Assembly (NCBI GenBank): GCA_964575895.1
Contig: CAZNTE010000015.1
Location: 1 to 64,000, forward strand
DNA length: 64,000 nucleotides
Origin: Gudongella sp964575895
Lineage (GTDB): Bacteria; Bacillota; Clostridia; Tissierellales; Tissierellaceae
Direction: 5' to 3'
Shown: in pieces, positions 36,426 through 45,779 of the stretch
Layout of the letters: each line of letters begins with the position of its first letter
How positions within the stretch are numbered: the first letter of the stretch is position 1
Translations under genes and position numbers: made by a program
The notes under the pieces: generated by a model
Databases searched by the model: none
The model's input: only the letters and a program-made list of their open reading frames with translations
What the model was told of the DNA's origin: nothing

Positions 36426-38303
36426 ATGGAAAGGATAAAGGATTTAAATTGTCTTTTGGATAAACAAAGAGAACTTGACCATATTATGGAAGTAAGACGA
36501 GCTAATGTATCTCATTCAGACTATAAGGAGTTTCTAATCTGTGGAGGAACTGGTTGTGTTTCATCTGCCAGTTTAACCCTACTGGATAATATGAAAAAGG
36601 AAATAGCTAGCTTGGGTCTATCTGAAAAGGCAAAGGCTTCCATTACTGGATGCTTTGGATTCTGTGAAAAGGGACCAATAGTTAAGGTCTTTCCAGAAGA
36701 TGTTTTCTATGTGGGGGTTAAGCCTGAAGATGGAAGTAGAATCATTAGGGCTCATCTTGTGGAAGGAACAAGGGTGGAAAGATTACTTTATGAAGAACCT
36801 ACATTAAAGAAGAAGGTGGAAACCCAACATGAAATGGAGTTTTATAAAAAGCAGGAGAGGATTGCCCTAAGAAACTGTGGTCTAATAAATCCTGAACTAA
36901 TAGAGGAGTACATAGCTAATAGAGGATATGAAGCACTGGGCAAGTGTCTTCTTCAAATGAAGCCTGATGAGGTTATCGCAATCATTAAACATTCAGGCTT
37001 AAGGGGAAGGGGAGGCGGAGGATTCCCAACTGGCCTCAAGTGGGAGTTTGCAAAAAGAAGTAAGTCTGATGTTAAGTATGTGGTTTGTAACGCTGATGAG
37101 GGAGATCCAGGAGCCTTTATGGATAGATCAATTCTTGAAGGGGATCCCCATAGTATTATTGAGGCCATGACCATAAATGGATATGCCATTGGTGCTAATC
37201 AGGGTTTTGTATATATTAGAGCAGAGTATCCCCTGGCTATAAAGAGACTTAAGAATGCCCTTAAGCAGGCTAGAGAAGCTGGGCTCTTAGGTAAGGATAT
37301 TATGCATTCTGGTTTTGATTTTGATATAGCTATCAAATACGGGGCTGGAGCCTTCGTATGCGGTGAAGAGACAGCTCTAATCCACTCCATAGAAGGTGGA
37401 AGGGGAGAACCAACCACTAAACCACCCTTTCCTGCGGAAAAGGGATTATGGGGTAAGCCCACATCAGTAAACAATGTGGAGACCTTTGCTAATATTCCTG
37501 CCATTCTTATAAATGGGGCAGATTGGTATTCCAAGCTGGGGAGTCCTTCTTCCAAGGGGACCAAGGTGTTTGCCCTTGCTGGAAAGATCAACAATGTTGG
37601 TCTTGTGGAAGTTCCCATGGGAATAACCCTTAGGGAGATAATCTATGATATTGGTGGTGGAATAAAGGATAACAAGAAGTTTAAGGCTGTTCAAACAGGA
37701 GGACCATCTGGTGGATGTATAACCTCCCAGCAGTTGGATGTTCACATCGACTATGAATCCTTAAGCTCCATAGGTTCCATGATGGGTTCTGGAGGAATGA
37801 TAGTAATCGATGAGGATAACTGTATTGTTGATATTGCTAAATTCTACCTGGAGTTCACTGTGGAAGAGTCCTGTGGCAAGTGTACTCCTTGTAGGGTAGG
37901 AAACAAGAGATTATATGAGATGCTAACAAAGATAACTGAAGGTAAGGGTACAGTGGAAGATCTTGAGGACATGAGAAAGTTAGCGGAAGTAATAAAGCTT
38001 ACATCTCTTTGCGGACTGGGACAGACTGCTCCAAATCCTGTACTATCCACCATGAAGTACTTCTATGATGAGTATCTTGCCCATGTGGTGGATAAGAGAT
38101 GTCCTGCTGGAGTTTGTCAGGCTCTTCTTAGATACACAATCAGTGCTGAAAAATGCATTGGTTGTACAAAATGTGCCAGAGTTTGTCCAGTATCCTGCAT
38201 CAGCGGTAAGGTCAAGGAAGCTCACTTCATAGACCAGGATCTTTGTATCAAGTGTGGAGCTTGTTTTGATGCTTGTCCTGTTAGTGCTATTTCGAAAGGT
38301 TAG
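36426..38303 (+). CDS. hydB: bifurcating hydrogenase subunit HydB (NuoF-like)
   Basis: 625 residues from ATG 36426 (AGGAGGTG upstream; the GTG 9 bases earlier overlaps the ribosome site). Order: N-terminal [2Fe-2S] thioredoxin-like domain (CGGTGCVSS, CFGFCEKGP), NADH/FMN domain (GRGGGGFPTGLKWEFAK, CNADEGDPGAFMDRSILEGD, GAGAFVCGEETAL), the [4Fe-4S] motif SCGKCTPCRVG, and two C-terminal ferredoxin motifs (CIGCTKCARVCP, CIKCGACFDACP). This is the flavin subunit where NADH and ferredoxin electrons meet. Confidence 0.95.
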   Translation: MERIKDLNCLLDKQRELDHIMEVRRANVSHSDYKEFLICGGTGCVSSASLTLLDNMKKEIASLGLSEKAKASITGCFGFCEKGPIVKVFPEDVFYVGVKPEDGSRIIRAHLVEGTRVERLLYEEPTLKKKVETQHEMEFYKKQERIALRNCGLINPELIEEYIANRGYEALGKCLLQMKPDEVIAIIKHSGLRGRGGGGFPTGLKWEFAKRSKSDVKYVVCNADEGDPGAFMDRSILEGDPHSIIEAMTINGYAIGANQGFVYIRAEYPLAIKRLKNALKQAREAGLLGKDIMHSGFDFDIAIKYGAGAFVCGEETALIHSIEGGRGEPTTKPPFPAEKGLWGKPTSVNNVETFANIPAILINGADWYSKLGSPSSKGTKVFALAGKINNVGLVEVPMGITLREIIYDIGGGIKDNKKFKAVQTGGPSGGCITSQQLDVHIDYESLSSIGSMMGSGGMIVIDEDNCIVDIAKFYLEFTVEESCGKCTPCRVGNKRLYEMLTKITEGKGTVEDLEDMRKLAEVIKLTSLCGLGQTAPNPVLSTMKYFYDEYLAHVVDKRCPAGVCQALLRYTISAEKCIGCTKCARVCPVSCISGKVKEAHFIDQDLCIKCGACFDACPVSAISKG

Positions 38304-38314
38304 GGGTGATAAGA

Positions 38315-40051
38315 ATGATAAAGCTAACGATTAATGGGAAAGAAGTAATGGTTCCAGTGGGAAGTACAATACTAGATGCTGCCAGAGAGGTTAATGTTAA
38401 AATACCAACACTTTGTCATCTTGACCTTCATGATATAAAGATGGTAAACAAGTCTGCCAGCTGTAGAGTTTGCGTTGTGGAAGTGGAGGGTAGAGCAACC
38501 CTTGCTCCTGCCTGTGCTACTCCTGTATTTGAGGGAATGGTAGTTAAGACTGATACTAAGAAGGCTGTTAAGGCCAGAAGAACAGTGGTTGAGTTGCTAT
38601 TATCTGATCATCCCAAGGATTGTCTGATTTGTGAGAAGAATACTGACTGTGAATTGCAGACCCTTGCAGCAGATCTTGGAATTAGACATATCAAATATGA
38701 AGGTGAATTGTCCACCTTGGAAATAGATGATAGTAGTTTTTCCATAGTAAGGGATATGACCAAGTGCATCATGTGCAGAAGATGTGAGACCATGTGTAAT
38801 GAGGTACAAAGTGTTCATGTTCTCTCTGGTATAGGAAGAGGATTTAATACAGCTGTTGGAACTGCATTTGATCTTCCCATGTTTGAGACCAATTGTACCT
38901 TCTGTGGACAATGTCTTGCAGTTTGTCCTACAGCAGCCTTAACTGAAGTAAATAATGTTCCCAGGGTATGGGATGCCTTGAATGATGATAAGAAGTTCGT
39001 GGTTGTCCAGACTGCTCCTGCTGTCAGGGTTGCCCTAGGGGAAGCCTTTGGCATGGAACCTGGTACTGTTGTTACTGGAAGGATGGTAGCTGCCCTAAGA
39101 AGTATAGGCTTTGATCGGGTATTTGATACTGATTTTGCCGCAGATTTGACCATTATGGAGGAGGCATCTGAATTTGTCCATAGATTACAACATGGGGGTA
39201 AACTCCCCATACTAACCAGCTGTTGTCCTGGATGGGTTAAGTTCTTTGAACACCAGTTTAGTGATATGCTTGATATTCCATCAAGCTGCAAGTCTCCCCA
39301 TGAAATGTTTGGTTCAATTTGTAAAACCTACTTGGCTGAAAGAATTGGAATTAAGCCTGAGAACATGGTAGTGGTTTCTGTTATGCCTTGTGTAGCCAAG
39401 AAGTACGAAGCAGCCAGACCTGAACTAGGCCATGGAGGCACTAAGGATGTGGATATAGTAATCACCACCAGGGAACTGGCTAGGATGATAAATGAGGCTG
39501 GAATTAGTTTTAATTACCTGGAGGATGAGAAGTTTGACAATCCACTGGGAGAATCCACAGGAGCATCTGTTATATTTGGAGCAACTGGTGGAGTAATTGA
39601 GGCTGCCCTTAGAACTGCCTATGAGTGGTTAACCAAGGAGACCCTAGAAAGTGTTGAATTTGAAGCCCTCAGGGGTATGGAAGGAACCAAGGAAGCCACA
39701 GTTAACATAAAGGGTGAAGATATTCATATAGCTGTTACCCATGGTCTTGGCAATGCTAGAAATCTTCTTGAAAAGATAAGAAGGGGAGAAGCTAATTACC
39801 ATGCCATTGAGATTATGGCCTGCCCTGGAGGATGCGTTGGAGGTGGTGGACAACCCTATCACCATGGAGATATTGAGATCCTTCAAAAGAGAATTGCTGG
39901 AATATATTCTGAGGATAGAGCTAAGAACATTAGAAAGTCTCATGAAAATCCAATGATCAAAAAGATCTATGAAGATTACTTGGGAGAACCCTATGGTGAA
40001 AAAGCCCATGAACTTCTTCACACATATTATGTTCCAAGACAGAAGATGTAG
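38315..40051 (+). CDS. hydA: [FeFe] hydrogenase catalytic subunit HydA
   Basis: 578 residues; ATG 38315 preferred over GTG 38306, given AGGGGTG upstream. N-terminal [2Fe-2S] domain (CRVCVVEVEG), His-ligated cluster (HPKDCLICEKNTDCEL), two [4Fe-4S] motifs (CIMCRRCETMC, CTFCGQCLAVCP), then the H-cluster: L1 TSCCPGW, L2 MPCVAKKYE, L3 MACPGGCVGGGGQP, all intact. Evolves H2 from NADH plus reduced ferredoxin as part of HydABC. The hydE, hydF and hydG maturases are not in the window. Confidence 0.96.
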   Translation: MIKLTINGKEVMVPVGSTILDAAREVNVKIPTLCHLDLHDIKMVNKSASCRVCVVEVEGRATLAPACATPVFEGMVVKTDTKKAVKARRTVVELLLSDHPKDCLICEKNTDCELQTLAADLGIRHIKYEGELSTLEIDDSSFSIVRDMTKCIMCRRCETMCNEVQSVHVLSGIGRGFNTAVGTAFDLPMFETNCTFCGQCLAVCPTAALTEVNNVPRVWDALNDDKKFVVVQTAPAVRVALGEAFGMEPGTVVTGRMVAALRSIGFDRVFDTDFAADLTIMEEASEFVHRLQHGGKLPILTSCCPGWVKFFEHQFSDMLDIPSSCKSPHEMFGSICKTYLAERIGIKPENMVVVSVMPCVAKKYEAARPELGHGGTKDVDIVITTRELARMINEAGISFNYLEDEKFDNPLGESTGASVIFGATGGVIEAALRTAYEWLTKETLESVEFEALRGMEGTKEATVNIKGEDIHIAVTHGLGNARNLLEKIRRGEANYHAIEIMACPGGCVGGGGQPYHHGDIEILQKRIAGIYSEDRAKNIRKSHENPMIKKIYEDYLGEPYGEKAHELLHTYYVPRQKM

Positions 40052-40138
40052 TAAAATTTATATATAGAATCTGTTGATAAAAAACTGGAGGAATCTTATC
40101 CCTAATTTAAAATTAAATATAAAACAATAAACTAGGAG

Positions 40139-40195
40139 AAACCTCTCTTAAACATTAGAAGCAAGTGTTTAAGAGAGGTTTACTTTATTTTCAAT
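40139..40195 (+). terminator. rho-independent terminator of hydCBA
   Basis: Perfect 16-bp stem AAACCTCTCTTAAACA / TGTTTAAGAGAGGTTT with an 11-base loop, then ACTTTATTTT. Confidence 0.9.
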
Positions 40196-40258
40196 ACTTT
40201 GTTTTATGCTTATAGTGAACTAATAAAAATTATAATTGAGTTTTCTGTTAATTTATAA

Positions 40259-40301
40259 TTGACAAGAGTAGACCAACAATGCTACTATAATTGTAACACA
40301 A
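40259..40301 (+). promoter_or_regulatory. promoter and GntR-type operator of the second tct operon
   Basis: TTGACA (40259), 18 bases, TACTAT (40283; TATAAT begins at 40286). Directly downstream TTGTAACACAA (40291-40301) is a perfect TTGT-N3-ACAA dyad, the usual form of FadR/FCD-class GntR operators. The last gene of this locus encodes such a regulator. Confidence 0.5.
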
Positions 40302-40356
40302 TAACGATATACAAAGTAGAATTACAAACAAGCAAACAATTAAAGGGAGGGATTCA

Positions 40357-41235
40357 ATGAACGAACTAATTAAAGGAGCCTATGATGTCCATGTACATTC
40401 CGGACCAGATATGCTTCCAAGAAAAGTTGATGATCCAGAGCTTGCAGAAAGATTTGTTAAGGCAGGATTAAAGGGATATGTAATTAAGTCTCATTACAAC
40501 TGTACAGCTGAGAGAGCAAGAGTTATAAATATGTTTAATCCTAACATTGAAGTTTATGGTTCAATTACCTTAAACAATGCTGTTGGTGGGATTAACCCAA
40601 TGGCTGTCGAAATGGCAGGAAGAGCTGGAGCTAAAGCAGTATGGTTTCCAACAGTAGACTCTGAAAATGAACAATTTCATTTTGCAAAAAATCCTTATAA
40701 GGCAATGCCTTACTGGGCAGTAGTACAGAATCAAATGAAGGAAGATGGTTTTGATGTTAAAACTATCAATATATTAAAAGATGGAAAATTAATAAAAGAG
40801 GCATATGAAGTTTGTGAGATAATAGCTAAATATGACATGATTCTTGCAACTAGTCATTTATCAAAAGAGGAAACCTTTGCATTGGCTAAGGCTGCTAAGG
40901 AAGCAAAGGTCAAGAAATTAGTCATAACTCACGTAACCTTCCCTGCTACTCTATACACAGTAGAAGAGCAAAAAGAGCTATTAAAATACGGTGCAATGAT
41001 GGAGCACTGTTATACAACTGTATCAACTGGTAAGGTAGATAAAGATGTTATGATGAATCAAATAAGGGAAATAGGACCATCAAATATCATATTGGCTACT
41101 GATTTAGGTCAAAAAGCAAATGTATATCCAGATGAAGGACTATCAAACTTTGCTGACTTACTTCAAGCTGAAGGATTTTCAGATGAAGATATTAAGACAA
41201 TGATCGTTAAGAACTCAAATTATCTTATTAAGTAA
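40357..41235 (+). CDS. DUF6282 amidohydrolase-like protein
   Basis: 292 residues, TIM-barrel metal-dependent hydrolase type: DVHVHSGPDMLPR near the N-terminus (HxH metal ligands), VIKSHYNCTAERA, TSHLSKEETFAL, LVITHVTFPA, and a terminal ILATDLGQ with the conserved Asp. No characterised member is known to me. First gene of an operon with GalB-like and GalC-like genes, where a lactone hydrolase comparable to LigI would fit; that is inference from context. RBS GGGAGGG. Confidence 0.75.
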   Translation: MNELIKGAYDVHVHSGPDMLPRKVDDPELAERFVKAGLKGYVIKSHYNCTAERARVINMFNPNIEVYGSITLNNAVGGINPMAVEMAGRAGAKAVWFPTVDSENEQFHFAKNPYKAMPYWAVVQNQMKEDGFDVKTINILKDGKLIKEAYEVCEIIAKYDMILATSHLSKEETFALAKAAKEAKVKKLVITHVTFPATLYTVEEQKELLKYGAMMEHCYTTVSTGKVDKDVMMNQIREIGPSNIILATDLGQKANVYPDEGLSNFADLLQAEGFSDEDIKTMIVKNSNYLIK

Positions 41236-41250
41236 AAGGCAGGTAATGAC

Positions 41251-41979
41251 ATGATAAAAGGGAAGAGAATGTTAGTTTTTAGTGCCCATGCTGGTGATTT
41301 TGTATGGAGATCAGGTGGAACTATTGCTAAGTATATAGATGAAGGTGCAGATGTAAAATTAGTTGTTTTTAGCTTTGGCGTTAGAGGAGAATCCAATGAT
41401 TTATGGAAATTGGAAGGACAAACAACCGATAACGTAAAAAAGATAAGACTTGAAGAATCCTCTAAGGCAGCAGAAATTCTTGGTCTTAAGGATGTTGAGT
41501 ATTGGGATTATGAAGATTATCCAATGTACTTTGATAGAGAGAGAATTGATAGAATAGTAGAGACAATAAGAAGTTTTAGACCTGATATAATAATTACTCA
41601 TGATAAAACAGATGCTTTTAATCCAGACCATAATAATACCCACGATGCAGTATTTCAGGCAAGCGTTATCTCCATATCAGCAGGTGCCTTATATGGAGAT
41701 CTAAAAAATATCAAACAAACTAGATTATTTGGTTTCGAACCTCATCAAACAGAAATCAGTGATTACAAACCTGGATCTTTCATTGACATAACTTCAACTT
41801 TTGACAAGAAAGTAAAAGCTATGGAGTGTTATCAAGCACAGCCTCATTTAATAGAATACTATAAGCAAAGAGCTATTATGAGGGGCAACCATGCCAGAAG
41901 AATTTCAGGAGTAAAAGATTATAAGTATGCAGAAAGCTTTGCTAACTTTTTCCCTGTAGTGGGAGAGGAGTTGTACTAA
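41251..41979 (+). CDS. GalB-like hydratase of the PIG-L family (4-oxalomesaconate hydratase-like)
   Basis: 242 residues of the PIG-L/LmbE fold. The deacetylase motif AHPDDE is replaced by SAHAGDFVWRSGG: the Zn ligands His13 and Asp16 remain, but the Asp that acts as base in deacetylases is Gly15. That pattern, together with GVRGES (Glu47), is what the GalB hydratases of the gallate and protocatechuate 4,5-cleavage pathways show. The next gene encodes a GalC/LigK-type aldolase, the next enzyme of the same pathway, which strongly supports a hydratase rather than a deacetylase. Confidence 0.8.
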   Translation: MIKGKRMLVFSAHAGDFVWRSGGTIAKYIDEGADVKLVVFSFGVRGESNDLWKLEGQTTDNVKKIRLEESSKAAEILGLKDVEYWDYEDYPMYFDRERIDRIVETIRSFRPDIIITHDKTDAFNPDHNNTHDAVFQASVISISAGALYGDLKNIKQTRLFGFEPHQTEISDYKPGSFIDITSTFDKKVKAMECYQAQPHLIEYYKQRAIMRGNHARRISGVKDYKYAESFANFFPVVGEELY

Positions 41980-42680
41980 TGGAAAAATATGTTGTAAGAA
42001 ACATTGAAAGGCCAGATAAAGCAATAGTAGATGAACTAGCAAGGTTAGGAACTGCAACTGTGTATGAAGCTCAGGGGAAGGAAGGACTTCTCACTGATAC
42101 ACTTCATCCTATCAAGGAAGGATTTTCTGTTTGTGGTCCTGCAGTTACAGTTATCTGCCAAGAAGGAGATAATTTAATGATACATGCTGCAGTTGAAGTA
42201 TGTAAGCCTGGTGATGTAGTTGTAATAACAACAGTGGGTAACTCCAACAAGCATGGAATGATTGGTGATTTAATCGTCAATTCATTAATTGAAAAAGGAG
42301 TAAAAGCTATTATCATTGAAAGTGGTCTAAGGGATATTAAGACTTTAAGAGAAATGGGCCTACCTATATGGTCAGCTCATGTCATAGCAAAAGGTACAAC
42401 AAAGAATAAGGCCGGATGGGTAAATGCACCAGCTGTGTGCGGTGAAGTTTTAATTAACCCTGGAGATCTTATTGTGGCAGACGATGATGGTATTTGTGTA
42501 GTAAGAAAAGAAGAAGCAAATTCTACATTGGAAAAAAGCTTACTTAGAGAAAAGAAGGAAGAAGCAACCAGAGAAAAAATAAAGAATGGTGAATTAGGTG
42601 TTGATTTTTATGGATTTAGGGATGTATTATCTAAGTTAGGTGTTAGATACTACGATAACCTTAATGATATACAAAAATAA
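41979..42680 (+). CDS. 4-carboxy-4-hydroxy-2-oxoadipate (HMG/CHA) aldolase-like, RraA family
   Basis: 233 residues. N-terminus NIERPDKAIVDELARLGTAT and C-terminal half (ESGLRDIKTLREMGLPIWSA, KGTTKNKAGWVNAPAVCGEV, VADDDGICVV) follow the class II pyruvate aldolase GalC/LigK, including the Gly ... Arg-Asp metal/pyruvate site. Family reaction: 4-carboxy-4-hydroxy-2-oxoadipate to pyruvate plus oxaloacetate. It overlaps the GalB-like stop codon by one base, so the hydratase and aldolase are coupled. Alternative: 4-hydroxy-4-methyl-2-oxoglutarate as substrate. Confidence 0.85.
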   Translation: MEKYVVRNIERPDKAIVDELARLGTATVYEAQGKEGLLTDTLHPIKEGFSVCGPAVTVICQEGDNLMIHAAVEVCKPGDVVVITTVGNSNKHGMIGDLIVNSLIEKGVKAIIIESGLRDIKTLREMGLPIWSAHVIAKGTTKNKAGWVNAPAVCGEVLINPGDLIVADDDGICVVRKEEANSTLEKSLLREKKEEATREKIKNGELGVDFYGFRDVLSKLGVRYYDNLNDIQK

Positions 42681-42694
42681 GGAGGAGTACTTTG

Positions 42695-43720
42695 ATGAAA
42701 AAAATTCTAGTAATATTAATGGTGTTAATACTAGCGACAAACTTATTTGCATGTACACAAAGCCCAAGTGAAGAACCAGCACAACCTGCTGAACCTAATC
42801 AACCTGAGCAACCGGTAGAGGAACCTAAGTTAGACTATCCAAAGAGAGCAATTGAAGTTGTGGTTCCTTTTGGTCCTGGTGGATCATCTGACTTAATGAC
42901 TAGAGAATTTGCAAATATTGCAGCCAACTTTTTAGACAAGCCAATGAACGTTGTTAATAGAGCCGGTGGCGGTGGAGTTGATGGTATGGTTTATGTAGCT
43001 AATGCTCCAGCTGATGGATATACATTACTTCAAATAACTCCTTCACACGCTATTGCTGAAGCTTTATCAAGACCTAATGCAAGCTTAACTGGAGACTTTA
43101 TGCCAATAGGTAACTTCCAAAAAGATATCCAATTATTTGGAGTTGCAGCTAATAGTGAATTTGATAGTATTGAAGAATTATTAGAGTATGCAAAAGCTAA
43201 CCCTGGCAAGATAAAAATTGGTGGAACATCACCTGGTGGATTAGATGATTATATGGCAAATGGATTTGCAGCTGAAGCAGGAATTGAATTTACTTATGTT
43301 CCATACAATTCAGCATCAGAGACAAAAGCTGCAGTACTAGGTGGAGAAATTGATATTTATCAAGATAAGGTTATCTCTTTCTTAACTATGGTTAGAGGTG
43401 GAGATGTTAAACCATTAGTTGTACTTAATGATGTAAGATTAGATATGATTGAAGAGTTTGCAGATGTTCCTTCATCAGTTGAACTAGGAATTAACTTTAC
43501 TCAAGGATCATGGAGAGGATTTGCTGTAAGGAAAGATACTCCACAAGAAATAGTTGACTTCCTAGAAGATGTTCTAGAAAAAGTATATAATTCAGAACAA
43601 TATAGAGAATCTGCTGAAGAGACAATGTCTGATATTATACCTGGATTTATAAATGCTGAAGACTATGGTAAGATGTGGGTTGAGGAAGTAGCTAAATTTA
43701 AAGAAGTTCTAGCAGATTAA
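42695..43720 (+). CDS. tctC: tripartite tricarboxylate transporter substrate-binding lipoprotein TctC (second copy)
   Basis: 341 residues from ATG 42695 (GGAGG 9 bases upstream; the TTG at 42692 is not needed). Lipobox LFAC with Cys20, then a Pro/Glu-rich tether (PAEPNQPEQPVEEP) and the Bug-type fold (VVPFGPGGSSDLMTREFA). The ligand is expected to be the substrate of the DUF6282-GalB-GalC enzymes, that is a branched tricarboxylate. Clearly diverged from the copy at 19153. Confidence 0.9.
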   Translation: MKKILVILMVLILATNLFACTQSPSEEPAQPAEPNQPEQPVEEPKLDYPKRAIEVVVPFGPGGSSDLMTREFANIAANFLDKPMNVVNRAGGGGVDGMVYVANAPADGYTLLQITPSHAIAEALSRPNASLTGDFMPIGNFQKDIQLFGVAANSEFDSIEELLEYAKANPGKIKIGGTSPGGLDDYMANGFAAEAGIEFTYVPYNSASETKAAVLGGEIDIYQDKVISFLTMVRGGDVKPLVVLNDVRLDMIEEFADVPSSVELGINFTQGSWRGFAVRKDTPQEIVDFLEDVLEKVYNSEQYRESAEETMSDIIPGFINAEDYGKMWVEEVAKFKEVLAD

Positions 43721-43726
43721 TTGGTT

Positions 43727-43751
43727 AAATGTCCCTGTTTCAGGGACATTT
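43727..43751 (+). terminator. intercistronic hairpin after tctC
   Basis: AAATGTCCCTG-TTT-CAGGGACATTT, a perfect 11-bp stem. Same position relative to tctC as the hairpin at 20156 in the other tct operon. Confidence 0.7.
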
Positions 43752-43777
43752 AATTCTAAGTAGAAGGAGGATAGTTA

Positions 43778-44248
43778 ATGGAACTCTTATTCAATATCGG
43801 ATTAGTTGCCTTATTAGGCTTCTTATTCTTTAATACATTATCATTTGATTCCACAGGAATCTCAACAGACAAAATAGGACCAGCAGGTTTTCCTCAAATG
43901 GTTATAATAATAGCACTACTACTTGTAGCTTATAACACCTATATTTTATTAAAAAATAAGAGTGATAAAAAGGATGTTATTGATAAAAAAGGATTTAGAG
44001 TAATGGTTATAAATATTGCATTAGTAACAGCATATATTTTTACCTTAAATATTCTTGGATTTTTTGTAGGAACTCTACTATTCTCATTGGCTGCAATATA
44101 TTCAATGGGATATAGAGAACATTTAAAGGGAATATTATTTACTCTTATTTTGACCGTTGGAATTACTCTTATATTTGGTAAATTCTTCTATGTAGCACTA
44201 CCAAGAGGAATTGGAATACTAAGAGAGATAAGTTACTTTATTTATTAG
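43778..44248 (+). CDS. tctB: tripartite tricarboxylate transporter small membrane subunit TctB (second copy)
   Basis: 156 residues, four predicted helices, N-terminal segment followed by GPAGFPQMVIIIALLLVAYN, typical of TctB. RBS AAGGAGG. Identified by topology, size and place between tctC and tctA. Confidence 0.87.
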   Translation: MELLFNIGLVALLGFLFFNTLSFDSTGISTDKIGPAGFPQMVIIIALLLVAYNTYILLKNKSDKKDVIDKKGFRVMVINIALVTAYIFTLNILGFFVGTLLFSLAAIYSMGYREHLKGILFTLILTVGITLIFGKFFYVALPRGIGILREISYFIY

Positions 44249-44260
44249 GGGGTGTTTTAG

Positions 44261-45760
44261 GTGGACGCTATTATCCAAGCATTTGGGATTGTATTTAGCC
44301 CAATGTCAATATTTTTTATGATTCTTGCCACATCATTTGGAATAGTATGTGGAGCATTACCTGGATTGGGACCATCTATGGCCGTAATCCTACTATTGCC
44401 ATTTACATATAATATGGACCCTGTTGTTGGAATTATAACTTTAGTTGCAGTAAATGTAGGTGCACAGGCGGGTGGAAGTATTTCTTCTATTCTACTTAGA
44501 GTTCCTGGAACTCCAAGTTCTATAGCCACAACATTTGATGGGTATCCCATGGCCTTGGCAGGTAAAGCCGGTAGGGCATTGGGTCTGGCCATAACTGCAT
44601 CATCAATAGGTAGTATTTTTTCAGCAGTTGCAATGTTGGTTTCTGCTCCATTGTTGGCTAGGATGGCACTTAAGTTTCAGAGTGCAGAATACTTTGCACT
44701 TGCATTATTGGGTTTAAGCTGTATATCAAGTATAGGATCCAAAAATCAAACCAAAGCTCTTGTGGCGGCAAGTTTAGGTTTACTACTGTCAACAGTAGGC
44801 ATTGATGCAATTGATGGTACAACTCGATTTACATTTGGACAGGGATTTTTAATGAGTGGTATTGACTATATACCAGTTATGATAGGAGCATATGCAATTG
44901 CTGAGGTTTATAAGAATATAGGTGATAAATTCGGTAGCAAAGTACCTGAAGCTAAGGTCACTAAGGTTGATAAATTCGAATTTATTAAATTTAAAGAAGT
45001 ATTAGCAAAATGGAAAACTTACTTAAAGGGTTCAATAATTGGAACAGTTATTGGTATTATACCTGCAGCTGGTGGTTCTATTGCTGCCTTTGTAGCATAT
45101 AGCGAAGAGGTAAGATCAAGTAAGACCCCGGAGCTATTTGGAACTGGAATTGATGAGGGTATCATAGCTCCTGAATCAGCTAACAATGGTGCAGTAGGAG
45201 GATCTCTAGTACCTACTTTAACCTTGGGTATTCCAGGAAGTCCTGTTGCAGCAATTATTATGGCTGCCTTTATGTTGCACGGTTTAACACCGGGACCATT
45301 ACTACTAAAACAACAACCAGCCATGTTATATAGTATATTTATTGGAATTATCGTATCTTCAATTTTACTATTATTCCTAGGAAAGTATATTTCCAAGGAA
45401 TTTGCTAAAATTCTAAGATTACCCTATCCTCTATTAGCTGTTCTTATAGTTGTATTAGGTGTGGTTGGTGCCTACTCACTAAGAAATAATTTAACAGATG
45501 TTTATATATTATTTGCATTTAGTTTTGTAGGATATTTGTTTAATAAGTTTAAGTATTCAACATCTGCTTTTATACTTGGATTAATCCTTGGTAAGATTGC
45601 AGAAAATGCCATGAGAAAACAGTTGATAGTAAATGATGGAAGCTGGATGGGCTTTATAACCAGACCAATTTCCTTAGTAATATTAATTGTATCTTTTATT
45701 GCCTTCTTTAATCCGATGATTAAGCAGTACAAGATGAACAAGAAATTAAGACAAAATTAA
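44261..45760 (+). CDS. tctA: tripartite tricarboxylate transporter large permease TctA (second copy)
   Basis: 499 residues with TctA signatures: GALPGLGPSMAVILLLPFTY, QAGGSISSILLRVPGTPSS, IPAAGGSIAAFVAY and ESANNGAVGGSLVPTLTLGI. GTG start after AGGGGGTG. Same architecture as the copy at 20722. Imports the carboxylate handled by the enzymes encoded upstream. Confidence 0.95.
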   Translation: MDAIIQAFGIVFSPMSIFFMILATSFGIVCGALPGLGPSMAVILLLPFTYNMDPVVGIITLVAVNVGAQAGGSISSILLRVPGTPSSIATTFDGYPMALAGKAGRALGLAITASSIGSIFSAVAMLVSAPLLARMALKFQSAEYFALALLGLSCISSIGSKNQTKALVAASLGLLLSTVGIDAIDGTTRFTFGQGFLMSGIDYIPVMIGAYAIAEVYKNIGDKFGSKVPEAKVTKVDKFEFIKFKEVLAKWKTYLKGSIIGTVIGIIPAAGGSIAAFVAYSEEVRSSKTPELFGTGIDEGIIAPESANNGAVGGSLVPTLTLGIPGSPVAAIIMAAFMLHGLTPGPLLLKQQPAMLYSIFIGIIVSSILLLFLGKYISKEFAKILRLPYPLLAVLIVVLGVVGAYSLRNNLTDVYILFAFSFVGYLFNKFKYSTSAFILGLILGKIAENAMRKQLIVNDGSWMGFITRPISLVILIVSFIAFFNPMIKQYKMNKKLRQN

Positions 45761-45779
45761 AATTCAATAGACATGTTGG

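Noticed and set aside
41251..41979. GlcNAc-type PIG-L deacetylase
   Set aside because: The catalytic Asp of AHPDD is Gly and the neighbour encodes the aldolase that follows GalB in the gallate pathway; no sugar-thiol or mycothiol/bacillithiol gene nearby.
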